A DNA stretch of 64,000 nucleotides from Leucocoprinus leucothites (taxonomy: Eukaryota > Basidiomycota > Agaricomycetes > Agaricales > Agaricaceae): contig JAACJO010000002.1 in assembly GCA_013368445.1 (NCBI GenBank), positions 620,001-684,000 of the forward strand, given 5' to 3'. The translations under genes and the position numbers were made by a program. Within the stretch, counting starts at the first letter, position 1. The number at the start of each line of letters is the position of its first letter. This document shows, piece after piece, positions 1 through 9,829 of the stretch. The notes below the pieces were generated by a model. It was not told the DNA's origin. It ran no database searches and was given only the letters and a program-made list of their open reading frames with translations.

Positions 1-1099
1 CCTCAGCCTCGACTAGTACTACGACCAGCTCAACCGTACGTCTATTTCGAATTTCATTCATTCTGACGTATCTGATGGTCTCTTTCATCAGTCGACTAGC
101 ACAGTGGTTCTCACCGCTCCCACCAGATTTGTGACCTCCCCTGCTAGCGTGCTTCCGCATACGACCCTTTCAGTCGGGACCACCTCAGCAACTCCATCCG
201 CCAGCGCTTCAGCCGCCCCCTCCTCCGGCGTTAAGGTTGGGACCATCATCGGCGGCATTGCCGGCGCCCTTGCTGGACTTGCAGTCCTCGGACTCTTGAT
301 TTCATTTATTCTTGTAAGTGATTCTTTTTCGTGTTTTGCTATATATGCATTGTTAATCATTTTTATGCCTTCTCGTTTTTAGCGCCGCATGCGCAAGCGA
401 AACCGCCGTGACACCATCCTTGGTGACGATTTCCGTAACTCTCAATTCTTTGCCGGCGCCAGTGCGGGTGGCAACGGAAATCATAATGGCAACGACGATG
501 ACCTTGAGCCCCCCAGCATGGCCGAGCGCCACCATAGTTTCGCTCCCTCAGTCGCCAGTGGCCCCGGCATGGCTGGTCAGGGTGCCTTCCAGGTTGGAGC
601 TACTTATAACAATGGTGCTCCCACCACGGACAGATATGGTGCGGCAGGATATGGCGCGACTGCATACGGTGCTGCAGGGGCTGGCGCTGCTGGTGCCTTG
701 CAAGAGCGCCCCAGGTACGCTTATGGTCAACAAAACGCGGAGGAGGTGGACGATATGGCCCATGGCGTCTACAGCTCTCAGCCTCAACCCCAGGCTCCGT
801 ACAATCCTGAAGCCTATGGTTCATATGCTACTTACGGTGGTGGCGCTGCTGGTGCGGGATATCAAGAGGCCACCAGGGAATATCAAGGACAGCATGGTGG
901 TTACAACCAAAGTCACAACGATCCGTTCAACGCCCATACTGGGTACGGTGTTGCAGTTGCTGACCCTGGTCCACAGGCTCCTAGGGCCGCCGGGGCACAC
1001 CCAACTACTGCGCGTGATCCCGCCTCCTTGAGTGGGAACAGGGGTGAGAATGCTCGCAGCGTCGCCGTTCAGGATGATGATGTGTATGGTGGCATATAA
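1..1099 (+). CDS. Ser/Thr-rich single-pass membrane protein, 5'-truncated
   Basis: The gene enters from the left edge. Visible exons are 1-35, 92-313 and 383-1099. The introns (36-91 and 314-382) begin GTACGT and GTAAGT and end in AG, and all joins keep phase 0. The first part is almost only Ser and Thr (STSTTTSST), as in an O-mannosylated outside domain. One membrane segment follows (GTIIGGIAGALAGLAVLGLL, continuing ISFIL), and then a basic stop-transfer patch (RRMRKRNRR) that puts the C-terminus in the cytosol. The roughly 235-residue tail is rich in Gly, Ala, Tyr and Gln with no known domain. Mid2/Wsc-type wall sensors and many uncharacterised basidiomycete proteins share this plan. The ectodomain that would decide the family lies outside the window, so sensor function is only a guess. 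Confidence 0.7.
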
Positions 1100-2930
1100 T
1101 CACCTCTTGTTTCTCTCACTGCCGTTACTGACGCCGCATCCTAACTATTTCCCATGGTGTATCATTCCGTTCTCTTGGTTTCAGGTGTCTTCTTTGATGA
1201 ATTTGTGATTTGTGAACTATTGATTCCGCTTTGTGTTCTTGTGATATTTCTACTATTGGTCTAAATCCGTCTCCCAACCTGCCGACTGTTTATTGGCCTT
1301 CCTCTTATTAATTTTTTTTCTTCGAATGCGCTTGCGCTTGTGTCGGTACTGGCTGGTGCCGCTCCATTTTTTAAACCTGCGCCCGGCTCCTTTTCATGTT
1401 GTGCTATGTCCTCCCAGGGCGCCATGCTGGTCTATTGTTCAAAAGTGTAGTGGATTGATCATTGTCTCCCCGTCCTTCCTCACACCCCATTCCCACCGCG
1501 TGTCCTTCGTGGATGTAGCCCTCCCATGCTTGCTCCTTCTACCAGCTTTTTGACATCAACAATCATCACTCGGACTTTGGACCGCTCACCATATCCGCCT
1601 CAACCCCGGTGATGTCAACATCTTACTAGTACGCAGAATATAGTAGAGGGACTCGAGCATCGCCACTCAATCAACCGTCTATGGTCGAGCTGCGCTCTCG
1701 TATTCGTATCCCGCCATATCCACCACCACAACGCATTGGACACCATATCGCTCATCGTACACCGTATGATATCCTGTTCATCGTATTCTTGCGACCCCTC
1801 GTACATTCTTACATTCTTATGTACAGTGAGCTTTTCGATACCATGCTCAATTTGGACAAAGGCAGACAATGCTGATATCATTATACACTATTGATTTCTC
1901 TTTTTTTCTCTTTCAAAGTATCTCGTATCATATATTTAGCCCCGTATATGTGGATGATATATCTTTCACTTTCACTCCCGCTCCCATTTTCCTCTGAGGT
2001 GATTTGCTCAGTTGAAAACATTGCGCAACATACCCCCCTTTTTGGTTTTTATGTAGAAATTGGTATTTATATATGCTTTTACTTCTTGTGCTTTTACTGT
2101 TTCTGAACTTGGTTGGGAAATGACGATAAAACTTTCCGTGAATTCTGTGTATTTTGAGTTCGCCCTACAGCCCCGGTACTGGCTGAACGTGAGCAGGGTG
2201 GACGCTTGACTCGAAGGAAGCATCTGGCTGTATTAAAAGATATGAACGTCCGGGTGATAAGAGTGAACTTGTGCTGGTGATTAGGACCAGTGGGAGACAG
2301 ATGTCGATGAGTGGTCACCGGTACCGATCACCCCTTGTTCGAGTATTATTGTTCCTCCCAACAATCAAGGACATACACAGCGGCCAGTACTTAGAATCTG
2401 CAGGTCTAATTCGCCAGGATCGTGCCTTCCCCCCTCAAATGTGGCAAAACAGAACACAAGTATATATGCAGCACCTGTCATAGATTCTCACAAGAATCAA
2501 ACGGGCTGAAGCAATGACAAAGCCGTGGGCCCCGCCACGACCTCTGTTGTCTAATGGTCACCGCAATATTGAGTCCCTATTTCACCGTTCGGGGCCGAAA
2601 TGGAACCCATCCTTACGCACTCTGATGTCTGAATTTCAGGCCTCAGGCCTGGCACGCACCAGGGCTTGCGATCCCTGCGACTTCACTGATTTCCATCTTT
2701 AATATTTGCTCTTCATTGACTAGGTTCAACAGGGTCCAGAAAGACTGAGTCGCACCAGCAAAATGAGTACAACACGATCTTGACTTGGCGGTACTTGGCG
2801 TGGGGCGAATATGTCGGATAAATGCGAGGCTGGTCTTTCCAAGAAAAGAGCGTAATACAGTCAGGAAGTCATATAAAATGAAGGCTGAGGTTGGAATGGA
2901 TCTCAAACCCAACATCACGATTCACACAAG
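1100..2930. other. Intergenic, no gene recognised
   Basis: This stretch holds the 3' flank of the membrane-protein gene and the 5' flank of the DUF4246 gene. The open frames in it are short, occur on both strands, and show no recognisable protein or consistent splice structure. The part around 1,880-2,100 is T-rich. Confidence 0.6.
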
Positions 2931-4860
2931 ATGTCCTCTATTTCACGCCCACCGCCCTTGCCAGGTTTTGGCATAAACTTGGATGACATGACAGCACAAA
3001 AAGGGCTATTCCCTTGCGCGCTCGATCCAGACCTCGAGGAACGCGAGTCCAGGTATCGGTGAGTCGACAGGACTTTTATCTACTTGACGCGAGTGTTGTG
3101 GACCATTTCAGAGGCTGATTCTTCTTTGACAGGATGCCAATCCTTACTCTCCGAGAGATCAGAATGCTCCAGTTTATGAATCAAATAACCGACAAGAATG
3201 ACTGGGAACAAAAGGTGAGTCTGGCATCCAATTAATTTCGAGGTATAGTTTATATAAGTTGTTTAGGTTTTCGATGAAACGATCGCTCAGAAATGGAAGA
3301 CGGAGGTCATGCAAGGCCACCGTGACGGCGCTGATTTCACCTTAGAAATGGCCGATTACTGTATCGAGGAACTGAAATACAAAGCCGAGCTTCTCAAGAA
3401 GACCGGCTATGTACACGTCTACAATGGTGACGTTGTTAAATCTGATTGTGTTATCCCGGCAGACCTGCAGGATGCGCTGAGAGCAGCCGTCGCTCGGCTT
3501 GAAGATGTTCCAGCGAAACAAAAAGACTGGCATCCTGGCTCAGATGATCAAGTCCTCGACCTTGTCCATCCCTCTCTTTTCCCACTTGTATACGGGACGT
3601 CACGTATCCTGCCAAATAGTACTGTGGGACTTGAGGACTGTATATCACGCTGTGGAGAGGGTGAAGTGATACCTCAACCGCCGGAGAAACTTGGTATCGT
3701 TACTCTTGGTTGGCCGCGACTGGATTTTAAATCTTACAGCCGGAGGTTTCAATGGCTCCCATGCGATGTCGATATCTCAGGAGACACCCCAAAGTGAGTT
3801 CTCAAATGGAGGTTTGGACCTTAGTTGACCTGTGGTGTTATAGGATTGTTAGCTACATCAACAATCTACATCCAAAAGAACATTTGGGCCTATATGGAAT
3901 CATTGAAAGGGTAATCGAGAAGATCATACCTCTCTGGAACGCGACTCTCAGTCCCTTAGACGAGATGAAGTGGCCCAAACGCATCCACTGCGACGACTCG
4001 GTCGATTATAACGACTTGCAGGAGGCTATACAGCCCAATGCCCAACCATTCTCGCGGGATAGTGTTGGTGGAAAGGACGGCGATCAGGGTTCCGTCGATT
4101 TGAAGAGGGACTACAGCGACACTGGGCTTCAGGTCATCGTCAAGTTAGCCAATATTCATCTGACGCCAGAAAAACCTTCCTACAACGGCGGAACATGGCA
4201 CGTTGAAGGTCAATTGGTATGTCAGCTATCTATTTTGACTCTTACTGTATACCTTACCACGAATTTTAGAATGAACACATTTGTGCTACAGCAATTTATT
4301 ACTACGACGTTGAGAACATTACCCCTAGCCACCTTGCATTTCGACAAGCCTCAGACGTTCTAGAAGCTGAAGAAGAAATTGGTTATGAACAAGGTGACTG
4401 GGCGTGGCTTGAGGCCATATTCGGCTTACAGAACGAAGAACCTGCCATACAAACTGTCGGAAGTGTGCAAGCTCGTGAAGGAAGGGTTGTCACATTTCCA
4501 AACCTCCTTCAACATTGCGTCCAACCTTTCAAGCTCGCCGATCCGACCAGACCAGGTCACCGCAAAATCCTCGCATTATTCCTCGTCGATCCTCACACAA
4601 AGATCATCTCCACTGCAAATATTCCATGTCAACAGCGTGATTGGTGGGGGAAGTCCATTATTTCGACCAATAATCATGGCCTGGGCATGTTGCCAGTCGA
4701 GCTACAGGCCAAGGTCGTTCAGGATGTGGACGACTTCCCGATTAGCCTTGAAAAGGCCAAACAGCTGAGAGAGGAATTGATGGAAGAGAGGAAGCATTAT
4801 ATGATTGGGTACCATGACAGCATTTTCCGAGAGGTTACAATTTCGCTTTGTGAGCATTGA
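2931..4860 (+). CDS. DUF4246 family protein (possible metal-dependent oxygenase)
   Basis: Five exons (2931-3058, 3133-3214, 3267-3793, 3844-4216, 4270-4860) join in phase to give about 566 residues. The central and C-terminal parts match the fungal DUF4246 family as I know it, including SYINNLHP, the segment around WHVEGQLNEHICATAIYYYD, and PGHRKILALFLVDP. The order is His-x-Glu (HVE), then a second His (NEH), and about 110 residues later a Gly-His followed by Arg-Lys. This resembles the HxD/E...H metal site plus basic co-substrate residue of 2-oxoglutarate/Fe(II) oxygenases. That link is inference and the family has no settled function. The start is the first ATG of a short Pro-rich leader that splices in phase into the conserved part. 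Confidence 0.85.
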
Positions 4861-5085
4861 GTATTCAACTATAGACAGCTGTTTGCAAAAGAGGCTCGGT
4901 GTTCTTTTGAACTCATTTAGCTTTATTGCTCAATGATAGAGAACCTTCTAGTGTTCGAAGTCTGGCAAGTGAATGTTCAAATTTTGGACACCCACACGGC
5001 GATTTGCTCAAGTGGAAAAAGCACTCCCCGAGGCTACCTATAAATTCAGGAATGGAATATTGTACACGTTTGAAAAGGAATCGTT

Positions 5086-5736
5086 CTAGCAGGTAGGGTT
5101 TATTCTCCTCGGTGTATCGCTTGTTGCTTCAGCCGGCTCCTCTTCCAGCTCGCCAGCGATAACCTCGTAAGGTGGTGGTGATCCCTCAACCAACGAAGCA
5201 CGGGGCTGCTCATCGACCCTCCTGCTCTTCTTCCTGAACCAACCTTTCTTCTTCTTCTGTGCCCTTTGCAATTCCCCCTCAACAATCAGCTCCGGCTCGC
5301 TCTGCCTTCTCTTGAAGATACTCCGTATTCCTCTTCTCTTCTGTCCGTTCATAGTGAGTCCCTCCTGGCTTTGATCTGTCACTGCTCTGTCCACTCCGTC
5401 CCTTGGTCGCAAAGAGTACTCGGGTAACCCCGACCCAGCGGCCTCGCTAAATTCATCTGGTTGTCCTCCGTTCTCGTCGCCAACCCACGTTCCGTCGGCC
5501 ATTGCACGCTGACGTTGTCGCAGACGCCGCCTTCTTTCCCGCTCTTGGACTCTCCTTTCTCTTTCCCTCTCTCGTCGCAACCTCCGAATTTCCCTTCGGT
5601 CCTCTGGAGTGATGCCCAATTGCCTCTCAACTTCTTTCCTGATCTTCCTCTTCTTGTACGCTCTATAGCATTCGTCAACTACGAGAAGTGTCACTGCCAC
5701 CCCCAGCATGACGGTGAATGTAATCGGATCCGCCAT
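5086..5736 (-). CDS. Small Arg-rich protein with N-terminal membrane segment
   Basis: A single-exon gene encoding 216 residues, starting at an ATG (5736-5734). Residues 4-20 form one hydrophobic segment (ITFTVMLGVAVTLLVV). A highly basic, probably helical stretch follows (residues about 25-75, repeated RRERERER-type runs), then a polar, disordered tail with a Pro-Pro-Tyr motif (SPPPYEV) near the C-terminus. PPY motifs can be bound by WW domains of Rsp5/Nedd4-type ubiquitin ligases, which is known for the motif and only inferred here. No enzymatic domain is visible. It may be a membrane-anchored adaptor, but the function is unknown. The convergent DUF4246 gene ends 225 bases away. Confidence 0.55.
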   Translation of the reverse strand: MADPITFTVMLGVAVTLLVVDECYRAYKKRKIRKEVERQLGITPEDRREIRRLRRERERERRVQERERRRRLRQRQRAMADGTWVGDENGGQPDEFSEAAGSGLPEYSLRPRDGVDRAVTDQSQEGLTMNGQKRRGIRSIFKRRQSEPELIVEGELQRAQKKKKGWFRKKSRRVDEQPRASLVEGSPPPYEVIAGELEEEPAEATSDTPRRINPTC

Positions 5737-6366
5737 TGCGGCGGGTTGCTCTTGAGAAATGCGGTCCGCTGCCTGGGCTGTTCAGGTGGAGGCGGGCGGA
5801 GGTAAGGATTAGATTTTGAACGTCTGGTGAACAGGCTGGGGTGGTAAATCGTAGAAGCCAACCTTGCCTTTCGGCTCGACATTGAGTGGTCGAGACACCT
5901 GGATCAAGTGGGGTATTTCAAACATATGTTCACCGCCACATCTTGGGTATACTCCTGTCCGAATGGTCATCATTGCACACCTCCTGAAGAATAGCTAACG
6001 CGACTTACACAGAGGGGCAATGCATCTCTACATTTAAAGGACTGACTAGGGACTAAATAAGGATAAACTATCAAGTGTACTAATACCAAGGGGTCGTCAA
6101 CTCGACACAGGAGCTGGAAGGTCATTAGACTCGTAAACAACACCACGGAGATACACATTTATCAAAGGAATGTAGACGGAGGGTGCAAATGAAGGGTGTG
6201 GGTAAGGAGGGGATGCGACACCAGGGAGGTTCGCTGATAGACTAGTGAGTATACAGACTAAAATTACTGGTATCACGGAATGCATAAATATCAACATGAA
6301 GAAAAAAAGAGGAAGAGAGGAATTAAATTAAATCCATTTGACCCAACCAATGAAACGGACGGAACT
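5737..6366. other. Intergenic between two minus-strand genes
   Basis: Upstream of the Arg-rich membrane protein and downstream of the next minus-strand gene. I see no coding potential beyond short chance frames. Confidence 0.6.
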
Positions 6367-9300
6367 CTACTCAGAGCTGAGGACACATCCCTCGGGCTCA
6401 TCATCTTTATTGATAGATTCACTAACTTCCTTCTGCAGGCTTTCTAGGACACTGCGCATATTCATCAAACTTGTTCGCCGGGGGATGAGGGATTGAGAGA
6501 GATTCAAGCTACGTCGGGAAGACCTAGCAAGGGAGGAGGACGGAGATGCCCTATTAGCACTTCTGGGTTCCGGTGAAAGGACGGGAAAGTCCGAAATTGA
6601 ATGCGACCTGAGGGTGTGTAGCGACGATGGACTTGGTGCAGGTGTGACAGATGGCGATGAGTGGGAGTTTTCATTAGAGTGTTGTAACGATGGAGATGGT
6701 TGTGGCTGTTGAGGTGCCGGCTGCTGAGATTGAACTTTCCGCCTCCTCTCCCCAACTTTCCAGATGACGTCTTTCAGCTCTTGGACGACGTCCCCACCAG
6801 GTCCCCACTTCTCATCGTACCCTCCGCTATCCTCAGCGCCATGAATGACGGGCGAAGGTTCTAATCCAATTCCAAGGCCGACATCAGTGGCCATACCAAG
6901 GCCTAAGCCTGACTTTCGTCGAGCCTTGACGAGCTTGATACGCTCTTCGCGGCTCAGTTTGCTCTTGGGACGGACAGGTGTTGAAGATAGAATAGGTGTA
7001 TCTGCTTCAAACACTTGCTCAGCGCTGGCATGAGCAGGCGGCAAATGACTGGCGTCTGCACTGAGTAAAAGCTCCCGCGAGGCATCATCTATCTTCAGTT
7101 CTTCGTCAGCATTGACAACAGCCACGCCATCTTTGACTCCATCCTCTGAGCGTGACGGCGATATAACATTATCAGCTTTGTCGCTTTCTTCGCTGAGCGA
7201 GTCGTGGCCTAGCCCAGGCGTGCCTTCCTCCGAGCCCTCCCCTTCTTCGTCGTCCGTGCCTGGTAGCTGAGGCGGCTTAACTAGGTCCAAAAGTATATTG
7301 CGGCCTCGTTCGCACTCTCTCAGTGCAAACCCGAGCTCTCGCCTCAGTTTCTCATATGCCCGCAGCGCGGGGTGTTCCTCTGCTCCTGGCTCATCATCCT
7401 CTCCTTTGGGCTGAGCTGATGGATGCAACTCGGATTGTCCAGCGGAGTCGTTTAGTGCTCCAACACACTCTTCCAAATACCCTCGGGCGTCCTCCAAGCC
7501 ACTCTGCACTGCCGCCACATGTCCCGCAAACCTGCTCAATTGATTTGGCATCGGCGCGAACGAGGTCACACCAATATTCCCCAAATGCGAAGGTATCATC
7601 TCACTCAAACGTTTCTTCTTCCCTCCTGCTTCCTTCTCAAGGACCAGCTTCCTTACTTCTGGACTGGCACTCGCTCCGGTGCTGGCATCTATGGAACCCA
7701 GCGGTGTCGGTGTCTGGTCCCTTAGCCGCATTGCCTCTGCCTCCCTCAAGGCTTCACATAACCTGGAAGAAGCGTCACTGAGAGTACTTGTGAGCAGCTC
7801 CATGATGCTCTTGACATCGTCCCAATATGTGTTTTCTGCCTCCAGGATTCCACATGAACCAAGGGAACTACCGCAGAGAGCCATTGAGGCAGCTGTAGGG
7901 GTAGCAACTGAGACGGAGTCCTCCTCACGGAACCTCAAAGCAAGTAGATGAGCGCAAGCATATCGCTTGGCACCGATAGCAGCTTGCAGTGCGTGCCGGA
8001 GTACCGAGAGTGAAAGTGGCTGTCGAGACGTGCGTAGCGCTGTGAATCGAGAGGAACCAACAAAACTGGATCGGGGGCTGATAGGAAGAATGTAATTTCC
8101 AGAAGTGTTTGCGGAAGGGGATGGACGGGGGTGAGATCGTGGCGGCGAGGAAAGGGGTGAAAAAGAAGGCGATGATGTTGTAGGATGAGAGAATGCTTCA
8201 AGTCCATTTATTGTACGATTTCGATGGAGCTTGAGAGCGGCTGCTCCAAAACTCGTCGTTTCGTTCACTTCCTCTTCTTCTTCCTCGTCTTGGTCATATG
8301 ATCGGTCAAAAGACGAGTCAAGGAAGGATACATCGAGGTCATCATCATGTATGTCCTCCGAAACGCGCGCCAGAGGGCTTGAAGGTGCTGGTGTGACAGG
8401 GGCACTTATTGACGCTGACGTCGATGTCGAAGTCCCAAGAAACGGGGACAAGTCGGACCGATGCCTTGCCTTTCGTCTCGCTACAGGTACCATGGAAGAA
8501 GAATTATTGGCATAGAATGAATCATCGTTATGCGACCCGTTCCATGTCATGCGCTTGTGATCCGTGAAGTTTGTCGCAGTTGCTGAAGGGGATGGGGGTG
8601 TAGGAATTGACATTGGACGTTGTCGCCGCTTCCGAGAGGATGAGTGTGATGATTTCGCTGCCCGAATGTCATGGAATGCAAAATTCTGCTTATATGGTGA
8701 CGGAGGGGCATACATCTCAGACAGCTGGGACAGGTCTGAAGGTGAGGTGAGTGCTGAAAGGAGGTGGCGGACATTGTCACATTGGGTTTGGGTTGTCTGC
8801 AGCGTGGAGTGGAGCGCGACGCGTAGAGATGAGGCTGGCGATGTGCAGGCCGTTGAGGAGCTTAGGACATTGCGTTCGTCTTTCTCGAGAATCGCGATGA
8901 CTTCTTGAATGATAGTTTCCCAATCTGTATTGACTGAAATTAATTCGTCCAGAGTTTCCAAGCACTATTTAGACAGCCTTGTGTGAATGTTCGACTCAAA
9001 CCCTGTGAAAAATGTACATACCGGAGTCAAGTCGAGCAGCCTCGTGGCATGACACTGTACCCGCAGGTAATAAATTCCTGCAAGACCAGTCCAGAGGGTC
9101 AATATCGCCAATCTAGTCAATCCTGCATTAAGCAGAGCAGCAAAGAGGACGACCAAGGCAGACAGTAACCCAAACTGAGCCTCATTGGCAGCAGAATCAG
9201 AAGGGTAGGACGTGGGAACACCAGGGTGTTGGTGAACTTGTGAAAGTTCGCTAGACGTGCGACTGTGGGGTAGATTGCCCGGTATTGAGTGGTGCTGAGC

Positions 9301-9829
9301 AAGAGAATGTCGTGCTTGACCAAGCGCATGCGGTGTTGGAAGGTCAGGGGAGAGGAGGGAGGATGAAATGACATTGTACTTGAACTGTTCAACAAGCGGA
9401 TTCGTGGGTTTCGTAAGTTGCGCCGTTGCAACCAGGGTTTCTATGCTCTGTTGACAGAATGTCAGTCGGATGAAATTGTGACCAGTAAGGCAAAAGTGAA
9501 CGTGTTTGAACGACCACTGAAATATTTTGTCAAGAGTTGGGGACTGACCTGGAGCAAGTATATTAGGAACTGAGGTCTCCACTCCCATTCCGAATCACCT
9601 GAAGAGTTGTCGGCGAACGTGTCTTCTGGCTCTATTAACGAGGACAAGGGGAAAGGTTCAAGTTCCTGTGTCAAAGCGGCGGTCGAGCCGGGCATTATTT
9701 CAAGGCCCTCGCCCACTTCTATAGTAAAACCACGATTCAGCCAGAGTTGCGTGCGGGGAAAAGGCTCAAGTGGGGCGTACCGCGCAAATACTGTTCTAGA
9801 GGGTGTTCATCGAACACCGCTTGGGCCAT
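6367..9829 (-). CDS. Vezatin/Inp2-type myosin-binding membrane protein (probable)
   Basis: Four exons on the minus strand (9829-9781, 9718-9549, 9447-9022, 8964-6367) join in phase to about 1,080 residues. The start is ATG at 9829 (MAQAVFDEHP). The long last exon has no ATG at its 5' end. It begins right after an AG acceptor and is preceded in frame by a stop, so it must be spliced to the upstream exons. Exon 3 carries a hydrophobic hairpin (FGLLSALVVLFAALLNAGLT plus AILTLWTGLAGIYYL). It is followed by a helical stretch (LETLDELISVNTDWE..IQEVIAILEKDE) and later by a second conserved block around FAPMPNQLSRFAGHV. This layout fits the fungal myosin-binding family that includes the peroxisomal myosin receptor Inp2 and vezatin. 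Between the blocks and at the C-terminus it is Ser/Pro-rich and probably disordered. The family call is from memory of the fold order, not a search. Confidence 0.6.

Noticed and set aside
6367..8961. An 864-codon frame read as a gene of its own
   Set aside because: Its first codon is TTG, an in-frame stop lies just upstream, and a splice acceptor sits exactly there. It is the last exon of a longer gene starting at 9829.
9483..9516. A 34-base mini-exon in the vezatin/Inp2-like gene
   Set aside because: It would need two introns of 32 and 35 bases, shorter than any other here. One 101-base intron (9548-9448) keeps the frame.
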